Shown piece after piece: positions 1-4,933 of a stretch of DNA of 5,053 nt. The translations under genes and the position numbers were made by a program. This DNA is from Actinomycetes bacterium. Its GTDB lineage: Bacteria; Actinomycetota; Actinomycetes; Actinomycetales; Cellulomonadaceae. Positions within the stretch are counted from its first letter, which is position 1. Each line of letters opens with the position of its first letter. The notes under the pieces are model-generated. The model did not search any database and had not been told where the DNA came from. It saw nothing but the letters and a program-made list of their open reading frames with translations. The stretch is from positions 1 to 5,053 of the forward strand of contig JAEXPS010000254.1 of the NCBI GenBank assembly GCA_023438885.1, written 5' to 3'.

Positions 1-173
1 TGTTTTTCTCCCTGGGGGGCGCGGGGGGGCGGCCGGGGCGCCTCCCCGAAGACGAACACGAGCACCCCGACGCCGAGGCCGCCCCAGAGGCCGACCCCGA
101 CCCCGCCGGTCCGAGTACCCATGACGATGCACGCCAGCACCACCACGGCCTCGAGGACGAATACCCAGTCCAC
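1..173 (-). CDS. Dcu-type anaerobic C4-dicarboxylate antiporter, N-terminal fragment (3' end outside window)
   Basis: This is the first 57 codons of an inner-membrane transporter resembling the DcuA/DcuB family, which exchanges fumarate, malate, aspartate and succinate. The match is to the family N-terminus: a first hydrophobic helix (about residues 4-20, ending CIVMGTRTGG) and a second (about 24-44, GVGVGLWGGLGVGVLVFVF) followed by a Pro-rich turn. The E. coli proteins have the same pattern, with ...GARKGG..., ...LGLLGGIGL..., then ...PGKPP (from memory). The start is the GTG at 173-171, preceded by a strong Shine-Dalgarno GAGGGAGGGG (188-179) five bases away. The frame fits the family to about residue 46, then reads PRPPP instead of the expected PG-x-PP; skipping one base in the G run at 35-38 restores PGRPP. 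Nothing matching the family follows in any frame, so bases 1 to about 34 may be unreliable. It lies 27 bp downstream of the lipoprotein gene and could be co-transcribed with it. The family call is good; DcuA versus DcuB cannot be decided. Confidence 0.72.
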   Translation of the reverse strand, partial: MDWVFVLEAVVVLACIVMGTRTGGVGVGLWGGLGVGVLVFVFGEAPRPPPRAPQGEK

Positions 174-200
174 GTCTACCCCTCCCTCGCGTAGCGGTCG

Positions 201-647
201 CTAGTCGTTCGGACAGCCGGCGCCGATGCTCTGCTGGAGCGTGGCGGCGGCGGCGAGCACGTCGTCGAGCTGGTCCGCCACGATGGGGCGGGCCGTGGTG
301 AAGGCCGTCTCGCCGGCGGCGACGATGGTCGCGCGCAGGTCCGCGGTGGCCAGGCGGAGCGTGGCGACGTCGTTGCGCATCGAGCCGTCGGCGGCAGCGG
401 TGAGCTGGTTGGTCGCGGTGGCCAGCGTGGTGAGTGCCGCCTTGGCCTCGTCGGCCGTCACCGTCTGCGGGTCCAGGTCACGGACGGCCTGCCGCGCCTC
501 GCGGAACTGGGCCACCGCGGCGCACGGGTCGTTGGCCCGGGCGCGTTCCGCCTGGGCGGCGCACCCCGACGCGGCCAGGGCGACTGCGACGAGCGCCAGG
601 GCCAGACGCGCCCTTCCGCCGGATGCGACACCACCTCGTGCCGACAT
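201..647 (-). CDS. small secreted lipoprotein of unknown function (148 aa)
   Basis: The product has a bacterial lipoprotein signal: basic n-region (GGRAR, residues 10-14), hydrophobic core (LALALVAVALAA, 15-26) and lipobox ASGC, so Cys29 would be lipidated and the mature protein anchored on the outer face of the membrane. The mature part is Ala-rich and predicted mainly helical, with heptad-like runs such as AKAALTTLATATNQL. It has just two other cysteines, one near each end (Cys42 and Cys145), which could form a disulphide closing a helical bundle (inference). The ATG at 647-645 is chosen because it places the signal peptide at the N-terminus; a G run (about 659-655) lies 7 bases upstream as a modest ribosome binding site. 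The open frame continues upstream to 1211, but that part is the shadow of the opposite-strand gene. It is divergent from the GH76-like gene and 27 bp ahead of the Dcu-type transporter. I do not recognise a named family. Confidence 0.82.
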   Translation of the reverse strand: MSARGGVASGGRARLALALVAVALAASGCAAQAERARANDPCAAVAQFREARQAVRDLDPQTVTADEAKAALTTLATATNQLTAAADGSMRNDVATLRLATADLRATIVAAGETAFTTARPIVADQLDDVLAAAATLQQSIGAGCPND

Positions 648-719
648 GGACGTGCCCCCGTTCCCTCGCTCCGGTCCCACGTGTCCGGATTGTGGAGAAG
701 GCGCCAAGCGGGCTGCCTC

Positions 720-732
720 ACCCGTTACGGGT
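720..732. promoter_or_regulatory. 13-bp perfect palindrome, possible operator
   Basis: ACCCGT-T-ACGGGT is a perfect 6-bp inverted repeat around one central base, lying 73 bp upstream of the lipoprotein start. It is AT-richer than its surroundings. The position suits a regulator site for the leftward genes, but a repeat this short could be chance, and no regulator is encoded next to it. Confidence 0.25.
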
Positions 733-894
733 AGCCCTGCAGGTGGGCGGCGTGCCGGCCCGCACCCGCCGGGAACCGCGGTCGTGCTTGCCATGTGCTT
801 GGTCAAGAGCAGCCCAAAACGTTGCTTACCATTGACTCGCCTCGACGTCGTCGGCATCCGATATGGCGCAGAGGTGCACCACGTCGGCACGGTC

Positions 895-901
895 GAAGAG
901 G
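895..901 (+). promoter_or_regulatory. ribosome binding site for GH76-like gene (supports ATG at 907)
   Basis: GAAGAGG ends five bases before the ATG at 907. It is the best Shine-Dalgarno-like match among the in-frame candidate starts (907, GTG 955, ATG 1033) and is the main reason for preferring 907. The third-position base pattern argues partly the other way (see the gene entry). Confidence 0.5.
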
Positions 902-906
902 CGTCC

Positions 907-2187
907 ATGGTCGAGGAGCCCCCTGGGGGAGCGAGGACGCTCCCACCAGAGCCTGTGACGCTGCTCGCGCGCCGGCGGCAGCAGCGCGAGGCGCGGTCGT
1001 CGGCCCGCATCCTGCGGCGGGCCGAGGCGGGGATGCGGCGATGCGGCGGCTCGCTGGCCGTGTTCGCCCTCGTGGCCGCGGTTATCCTGCCCAGTGTGGG
1101 CACCTTCGCCCAGGTCTCGAAGCTGTGGACGCGCAACGTCCACGCGGTCGTCGGGCGCTGGTCGAGCGCCGACTTCCACACGTACTCGGCGAACGACGCG
1201 CTGCTGCGCACCTACCAGGACTTCCACCTGGTCGACGGGTACTACCTGGACCGCACGGACGGGCTGAGCGGGTTCGCGACGGCGTGGCACCAGTTCCAGC
1301 TGATGAACATGCTCGAGATCGCCCAGACGCTGGACACGGTGCGGGGCGTGGATCCCGGCGCCGCGCTCACCGAGGCGCTCGACGCGATGGACAGCTACTG
1401 GAACGACTCTCCGCGCGGGTACCCGGCCGGCTACGACGCCACGAAGAACATCCGGCTCGGCAACCCCGACCGCTACGTCGACGACAACCTGTGGCTGGCG
1501 CAGGCGCTCACGCGGCAGTACGCCAGGACCGGCAACGAGGCGTACATGCTGCGCGCGCGGCAGATCCTCGACCTGTTCGTCAGCGAGCGGGACGTGGCCG
1601 ACGGCGCCGCCTGGTGGAAGGTGCAGTTCCCCACCGAGTCGAACCGCGACAAGTGCGTGGTCTCGAACGCCACGGCGATCCCGGCGCTCGTCGACGTGTA
1701 CCTGGCGGGGTACGGCGACGAGGGCTTCCTGGACATCGCGGAGCAGGTGTTCGGGTGGGTGCAGCAGCTGCGCGACCCGGAGACCGGCCTGTACTTCGAC
1801 AAGATCAGGGGCAACGGCGAGATCGACACCACCCTGTACACGTACGTGCAGGCCGAGGTGCTGCACTCGCTGGTGCGCCTCAACGCCGTCGACGCCGAGC
1901 GCTTCCCGCTGGCGGACGCCGTGGCGTTCGCCCGGCTGACGATGGACCACTTCGCCACCCGTGGCGGCTACGGGATCAGCAAGTTCGACGCGATCTACCT
2001 GCGCTCGCTGATCGGCCTGGCCGGCCAGGTGGGCGACGACGCGCTGACCGCCAGCGTGCAGCAGGCGATCGAGCTGGCCAAGGGCGTGATCCCCTCCTCG
2101 CCCACCGAGCTGCCCGACGCCGCCGCCTCCGCCGCGATCATCGCCCTGTCCGAGCTGCCGGTGGACCGCTGGGCCGACCTGGCCTGA
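907..2187 (+). CDS. membrane-anchored or secreted GH76-like glycoside hydrolase (alpha-1,6-mannanase family)
   Basis: This 426-residue protein looks like a GH76-type (alpha/alpha)6-barrel enzyme, a family that cleaves alpha-1,6-mannan backbones outside the membrane. The key motif is YVDDNLW (190-196): in characterised GH76 enzymes an adjacent Asp pair is nucleophile and acid/base, so Asp192/Asp193 are the predicted catalytic residues. Other barrel-like segments are GFATAWHQFQLMNML (122-136), DKCVVSNATAIPALVDVYL (248-266) and DTTLYTYVQAEVLHSLVRL (307-325). A hydrophobic stretch at about 50-68 (LAVFALVAAVILPSVGTFA) is preceded by a very basic segment (ARRRQQREARSSARILRR, 21-38), fitting an uncleaved signal anchor; if translation starts at Met43 (ATG 1033) it would be a classic Sec signal with possible cleavage after TFA. 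Start 907 has the best ribosome site, but codons 1-16 have mixed third bases while those from GTG 955 onward are uniformly G/C-ending, so 955 is a real alternative. A likely role is mannan use or remodelling of the cell's own mannosylated glycolipids; no other glycan gene is nearby to decide. Confidence 0.8.
   Translation: MVEEPPGGARTLPPEPVTLLARRRQQREARSSARILRRAEAGMRRCGGSLAVFALVAAVILPSVGTFAQVSKLWTRNVHAVVGRWSSADFHTYSANDALLRTYQDFHLVDGYYLDRTDGLSGFATAWHQFQLMNMLEIAQTLDTVRGVDPGAALTEALDAMDSYWNDSPRGYPAGYDATKNIRLGNPDRYVDDNLWLAQALTRQYARTGNEAYMLRARQILDLFVSERDVADGAAWWKVQFPTESNRDKCVVSNATAIPALVDVYLAGYGDEGFLDIAEQVFGWVQQLRDPETGLYFDKIRGNGEIDTTLYTYVQAEVLHSLVRLNAVDAERFPLADAVAFARLTMDHFATRGGYGISKFDAIYLRSLIGLAGQVGDDALTASVQQAIELAKGVIPSSPTELPDAAASAAIIALSELPVDRWADLA
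927..944 (+). promoter_or_regulatory. 7-bp perfect hairpin at the 5' end of the GH76-like gene
   Basis: GGGAGCG and CGCTCCC pair perfectly around the loop AGGA. An overlapping perfect repeat, CCCCC-T-GGGGG (919-929), competes with its left arm. The structure falls 20 bases inside the reading frame if the start is 907, or in the untranslated leader if the start is 955 or 1033. No T run follows, so it is not a typical terminator. A role in translation control is only a possibility. Confidence 0.3.
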
Positions 2188-2190
2188 CGC

Positions 2191-2220
2191 GCCCGCCCCG
2201 GGGCCCGGGGCCGCGGCCGG
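2191..2220. terminator. GC-rich inverted repeats in convergent gap, possible bidirectional terminator
   Basis: The 37-bp gap between the two convergent stop codons holds CCCCGGG-G-CCCGGGG (2196-2210) overlapping the palindrome GGCCGCGGCC (2209-2218). Such dense self-complementarity between convergent genes suggests a shared terminator. There is no T run on either strand and the loops would be awkwardly short, so the call is weak; part may simply reflect base composition. Confidence 0.3.
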
Positions 2221-2224
2221 AGCC

Positions 2225-4498
2225 TCAGGCCGCGCCCTCGTCCTCGTCGTCCGACGACGGAACGACCCGCTCGGGCTCGACGAAGAAGTTGTCGCGGAAC
2301 AGCCCGGTGGGGTCGTACACGCCCTTGAGCCCACGCAGCCGCGCGAGGTGCGCGGGCGGGAAGGCGCGCTCGAGCACCTGCGGCCCGGTCGCCGACTCGA
2401 AGGAGAGGTACATCCCCTCGAAGTAGGGCAGCAGGCGCTCCCACCAGCCGTCGAGCCCCGAGGCCGCGGACCCGAGCGCCACCACCGAGAAGTTCGCCGA
2501 GCGCCAGCCGTAGGCCGTCTCCTCGGCCGGCACGTCGGCGACGGCCCCTCCCACCGCCCGGATCTGGAAGAAGTACGAGGCGCCCGCCTCCAGCAGGGCA
2601 GCGGACTCGGCGGCGAACTGCGGTGTCAGGTGGCCGACGAGCCCGGAGTGCGACAGCGGCTCGCCCCGGCCCTGCTGCGGTGCCGACTCGTCGTACATCG
2701 CGCCCATCACCTCGTCGTACGCCGCGAGCGCCACTGCCTGGTCCAGCAGCGGTGCCACCTGCGCGAACGGCTGGAGAAGCGACACGACCTCGTCGGGGGA
2801 GTCCGAGTCGACCAGGAGCATCGACTGCGCCACCCGCGGCTGCCCCGGGCGGGGTGCGCCGAGGATCAGCTCGCCGCTGACGCGCCGGTCCGCGGCCTCC
2901 ATCGCCGCTCCCCACCGCTCCAGCAGGCCGGCAGTGTCCGAGGCGTCGAACGCGAGCTGGGCGAACCCCACCTTCCCGACCCGCGCTGCCTGGAACTCGA
3001 ACGAGACGACGACGCCGACGTTCGCGCCGGCGCCCCGCACGGCCCAGAACAGGTCGGGGTTCTCCTCGGCCGATGCCCGCAGCACCGACCCGTCGGCCAG
3101 CACCACCTGCGCGGCACGCAGGTGGTCGATCGTCAGCCCGTGCTCGCGGGCGAACCAGCCGATGCCGCCCGCCGTGGCCAGCCCGCCGACGCCCACGCCG
3201 CCGTAGTCGCCGCTGCTGATCGCCAGAGCGTGCGGGGCCAGCGCGCGGGCCACGTCGATCCAGCGTGCGCCGGGGCCCACGCGCACGCGCCCGGAGGCCG
3301 GGTCCAGCACCTGCACCTCGTTGAGCGCCCCGACGTCGATCACCAGGCCGCCGTCGTTGAGCGAGCGGCCGGAGAGCCCGTGCCCGGCGCTGAAGATGCC
3401 GAGCGGCACCTCGCGGTGGCGGCCGGCGAACAGCACGGCGTCGCTCACCTCGGCGACCGTGCGCGGGCGCAGCACGAGCCCCGGCGAGCCCCCGCGCAGG
3501 TAGCCGGAGGTGTACCGGGCGTACGCGGGATCGCCGGGCTCCACGGCGCGCTCCGCGAGCGAGGCCGGCACCTCGTCGTAGGCAATGCCCGCCCGCCGCT
3601 TCGCCAGGGACAGCGAGCTGCGGACGCGGCCCGTGGTGGTGGTGCCGCGCTCGCCGCGCTCGCGGGCCACGAGCTCACGGACCTTCGGGGCGACCTCCTG
3701 CGCGAACTGTGTGAGGCCGCGCGGGTCGTCGCCCGTCACCACGAACACGCTGATGCCGTCCTCGAGCGCGAGCCGCGCGATCTCCTCGGCCGGCTGGCCG
3801 GGGGCGATGTTGAGCAGGCGCGTGATCTCTCGCGGGTCGCGGCCGGCGGCCCGCGCCGCCTCGTCGATCGTGGCGTTGCCGCGCTCGAGGTCGCCGGGCT
3901 GGAGGTACGACTGCGAGGGCAGCCAGCCGTCCGCTGCGCGTCCGACCAGGCGCAGCATGCGCGGCTTGTACGCGCCGAGCCAGATCGGGATCTGGTGCGC
4001 AGGGACCGGTCCGCGCTTGGCGCCGTCCACCCGGTGGAACTCGCCACCGGCGCGCAGCGGGCGGCGCTCGGAGGCGTCCCAGATGCCGCGGACGATCTCG
4101 AGGGCCTGGTCCAGGGCCTCGACGGCCTGCCCGGGAGCCAGCCGGCGCCCGCCCATCGCCTCGATCGCGTCCCAGAAGCCGCCGGCCCCGAGGCCGAGGT
4201 TCACCCGGCCGCCGGAGAGCAGGTCCAGGCTGGCCGCTGCCCGGGCCAGCACGGCGGGCTGGCGCAGGGGCAGGTTGAGCACGTTGCCCGACAGCTCGAT
4301 GCGTTCGGTCCGGGCGGCCACCCAGGTCAGCAGCGTCCACGTGTCGTGGAACGACGGCTGGTAGGGGTGATCCTGGAACGTCACCAGGTCGAAGCCGACG
4401 CGCTCGCTGAGCATCGCGAGCTCCACGGGGCGGTGGGGCGGGGTGTTGACGGGGACGATGAAGGTGCCGAAGCGCAGGGGATGGCCGTAGTCGGGCAT
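2225..4498 (-). CDS. fused LLM flavin/F420-dependent oxidoreductase and FAD-binding BBE-type oxidase
   Basis: One uninterrupted frame encodes 757 residues with two complete enzymes. Residues 1 to about 280 are a luciferase-like monooxygenase (LLM) TIM barrel: LRFGTFIVP (8-16), FDLVTFQDHPYQPSFHDTWT (36-55), a TERIELSGNVLNLPLRQPAV segment (64-83), SLDLLSGGRVNLGLGAGGFW (90-109), and a closing VFVVTGDDPRGLTQFAQEVAP. These enzymes use F420 or FMN. A Thr/Arg/Glu-rich linker (about 276-300) leads to a VAO-type FAD domain: SAGHGLSGRSLNDGGLVIDV (370-389) carries His373 at the position that binds FAD covalently in this family, and VGVGGLATAGGIGW (435-448) is the second signature. The usual second anchor, Cys, appears to be Tyr432, so a single covalent link is predicted. 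The C-terminal BBE segment is HLARLRGLKGVYDPTGLFRD (717-736), followed by an acidic tail (SSDDEDEGAA). No signal peptide, so cytoplasmic. ATG 4498 is chosen because MPDYGHPLRFG is a usual LLM start; ATG 4510 and TTG 4534 are in-frame alternatives, and none has a clear Shine-Dalgarno. Substrate unknown. It is transcribed away from hxlR and probably controlled by it. Confidence 0.9.
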   Translation of the reverse strand: MPDYGHPLRFGTFIVPVNTPPHRPVELAMLSERVGFDLVTFQDHPYQPSFHDTWTLLTWVAARTERIELSGNVLNLPLRQPAVLARAAASLDLLSGGRVNLGLGAGGFWDAIEAMGGRRLAPGQAVEALDQALEIVRGIWDASERRPLRAGGEFHRVDGAKRGPVPAHQIPIWLGAYKPRMLRLVGRAADGWLPSQSYLQPGDLERGNATIDEAARAAGRDPREITRLLNIAPGQPAEEIARLALEDGISVFVVTGDDPRGLTQFAQEVAPKVRELVARERGERGTTTTGRVRSSLSLAKRRAGIAYDEVPASLAERAVEPGDPAYARYTSGYLRGGSPGLVLRPRTVAEVSDAVLFAGRHREVPLGIFSAGHGLSGRSLNDGGLVIDVGALNEVQVLDPASGRVRVGPGARWIDVARALAPHALAISSGDYGGVGVGGLATAGGIGWFAREHGLTIDHLRAAQVVLADGSVLRASAEENPDLFWAVRGAGANVGVVVSFEFQAARVGKVGFAQLAFDASDTAGLLERWGAAMEAADRRVSGELILGAPRPGQPRVAQSMLLVDSDSPDEVVSLLQPFAQVAPLLDQAVALAAYDEVMGAMYDESAPQQGRGEPLSHSGLVGHLTPQFAAESAALLEAGASYFFQIRAVGGAVADVPAEETAYGWRSANFSVVALGSAASGLDGWWERLLPYFEGMYLSFESATGPQVLERAFPPAHLARLRGLKGVYDPTGLFRDNFFVEPERVVPSSDDEDEGAA

Positions 4499-4505
4499 GG
4501 CACTC

Positions 4506-4534
4506 AGCATCCGGGGTCGCCGCCCCGATGACAA
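4506..4534 (-). promoter_or_regulatory. candidate promoter of the LLM-BBE fusion gene
   Basis: Reading leftward, TTGTCA (4534-4529) is one base from the -35 consensus. It is followed 17 bases later by GATGCT (4511-4506), which keeps only the A2 and T6 of a -10 box. Transcription would begin about base 4499, next to the ATG at 4498, giving a leaderless mRNA and explaining the missing Shine-Dalgarno. The -10 match is poor, so this is tentative. Confidence 0.28.
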
Positions 4535-4557
4535 CCGGCGCGTAAGTGACTTACGAT
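4528..4557 (+). promoter_or_regulatory. candidate hxlR promoter giving a leaderless mRNA
   Basis: ATGACA (4528-4533) matches the -35 consensus TTGACA at five of six bases. After an 18-base spacer comes TACGAT (4552-4557), a good actinobacterial -10 of the TAnnnT type. The expected start site, about seven bases on, is base 4564, the G of the GTG start codon. A leaderless transcript, common in actinobacteria, would fit the lack of a good ribosome site before this gene. The -35 overlaps the leftward -35 candidate on the opposite strand (ATGACAA, 4528-4534). Confidence 0.5.
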
Positions 4558-4567
4558 GAGTAAGTGA
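4541..4567. promoter_or_regulatory. overlapping inverted repeats, probable HxlR operator
   Basis: Three copies of one half-site occur in 27 bases. CGTAAG-TGA-CTTACG (4541-4555) is a perfect 6-bp inverted repeat; ACTTAC-GATGA-GTAAGT (4549-4565) is another sharing its middle arm. GTAAGTGA is repeated exactly at 4542-4549 and 4560-4567. The first palindrome fills the spacer of the predicted hxlR promoter and covers part of its -10; the third half-site includes the GTG start codon. HxlR proteins bind inverted repeats in their own divergent intergenic regions as dimers, so this is the expected site for auto-repression and control of the fusion gene. The site is seen directly; its binding partner is inferred from position. 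Confidence 0.68.
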
Positions 4568-4917
4568 ACGCGCAGCGGGCCCTGACGGGCTGGGAGCTCA
4601 TCGACGACGAGCAGTGCCGGCGGGCGACGGGCGTCGTGGAGCTCGTCGGGCACAAGTGGAGCAGCGCGATCCTGCTCGCCCTCGCCCGCGGCGCCGACCG
4701 CTTCGGGGAGATCCTGCGGGCGGTCGACGGGCTCTCCGACCGGATGCTGGCGGTGCGGCTGCGCGAGCTGGAGGAGTCCGGGCTCGTCGACCGGATCGTG
4801 GAGCCCACCACGCCGGTGAGCATCCACTACCGTCTCACCGCGCGCGGCCGCGACCTGCTGGCGGCACTCCAGCCGCTGGTGGACTACGGCCGGCGCTGGG
4901 AGGGCCCGCGGGCCTGA
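4564..4917 (+). CDS. HxlR-family winged-helix transcriptional regulator
   Basis: This 117-residue protein has the normal length and pattern of the HxlR family, cytoplasmic DNA-binding dimers. VVELVGHKWSSAILLALARG (24-43) is the family opening (G-x-[KR]-W-x-x-x-I-L). RFGEILRAVDGLSDRMLAVRLRELEESGLVDRIV (46-79) is the helix-turn-helix, with the recognition helix around SDRMLAVRLRELE. Then comes the wing, VSIHYRLTARGRDL (85-98), matching the usual Y-x-L-T-x-x-G. Cys18, the only cysteine, lies 14 residues before Trp32, about where HxlR members such as HypR and QorR carry a redox- or electrophile-sensing cysteine, so thiol sensing is possible (inference). GTG 4564 is chosen because the whole family domain follows and the predicted promoter would begin transcription at that base. 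It sits 16 bp before the dehydrogenase gene, probably in one operon, and diverges from the LLM-BBE gene with 65 bp between. Auto-regulation is likely. Confidence 0.92.
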   Translation: MNAQRALTGWELIDDEQCRRATGVVELVGHKWSSAILLALARGADRFGEILRAVDGLSDRMLAVRLRELEESGLVDRIVEPTTPVSIHYRLTARGRDLLAALQPLVDYGRRWEGPRA

Positions 4918-4921
4918 CGAC

Positions 4922-4929
4922 AGGGGGTG
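4922..4929 (+). promoter_or_regulatory. ribosome binding site of the SDR gene
   Basis: AGGGGGTG ends four bases before ATG 4934 and sits just after the hxlR stop, fitting translation from a shared mRNA. A second site, GAGGT (4944-4948), lies six bases before the in-frame ATG at 4955, so the true start may be either. Confidence 0.5.
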
Positions 4930-4933
4930 CTGC

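Larger units (their letters stand above)
648..906. other. divergent intergenic region between lipoprotein and GH76-like genes
   Basis: These 259 bases separate two divergently transcribed genes and must hold both promoters. I see no convincing small gene: the frames open here are continuations of neighbouring or opposite-strand frames with no start, ribosome site or recognisable protein. Base composition is less GC-rich at about 785-870 than in the flanking genes, as expected for promoter DNA. A TTGACT at 832-837 resembles a -35 box for rightward transcription but has no good -10 at standard spacing. A perfect 13-bp inverted repeat at 720-732 is listed separately. Confidence 0.6.

Noticed and set aside
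689..694. CACAAT on the minus strand as a -10 box for the lipoprotein
   Set aside because: No -35-like hexamer at standard spacing upstream.
775..782. ACCGCGGT palindrome in the divergent region
   Set aside because: An 8-bp GC palindrome is expected by chance in this composition.
832..864. TTGACT (832-837) with CGATAT (859-864) as a promoter for the GH76-like gene
   Set aside because: The spacer would be 21 bases, too long, and no better -10 lies at 16-19 bases.
226..906. In-frame extension of the GH76-like reading frame back to 226
   Set aside because: It overlaps the lipoprotein gene on the other strand, shows no family similarity and lacks a ribosome site; the lipobox and signal peptide support the opposite-strand reading.
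648..1211. In-frame extension of the lipoprotein upstream to 1211
   Set aside because: It is antisense to the GH76-like gene and would bury the signal peptide in mid-protein.
826..2334. Long open frame on the minus strand across the GH76-like gene
   Set aside because: Low-complexity Val/Arg/Gln-rich translation, no domains, and it runs through a neighbouring gene and the convergent gap; a GC-content shadow.
2348..4531. Very long open frame on the plus strand, antisense to the fusion gene
   Set aside because: Its translation is a His/Arg/Ala/Gly-rich string with no recognisable domain, as expected for the mirror of a GC-rich gene; all conserved motifs are on the minus strand.
4499..4534. Starting the fusion protein at TTG 4534 or ATG 4510
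   Set aside because: The extra residues (SSGRRPRMLSA) do not resemble an LLM N-terminus; 4498 fits the family start, though 4510 cannot be excluded.
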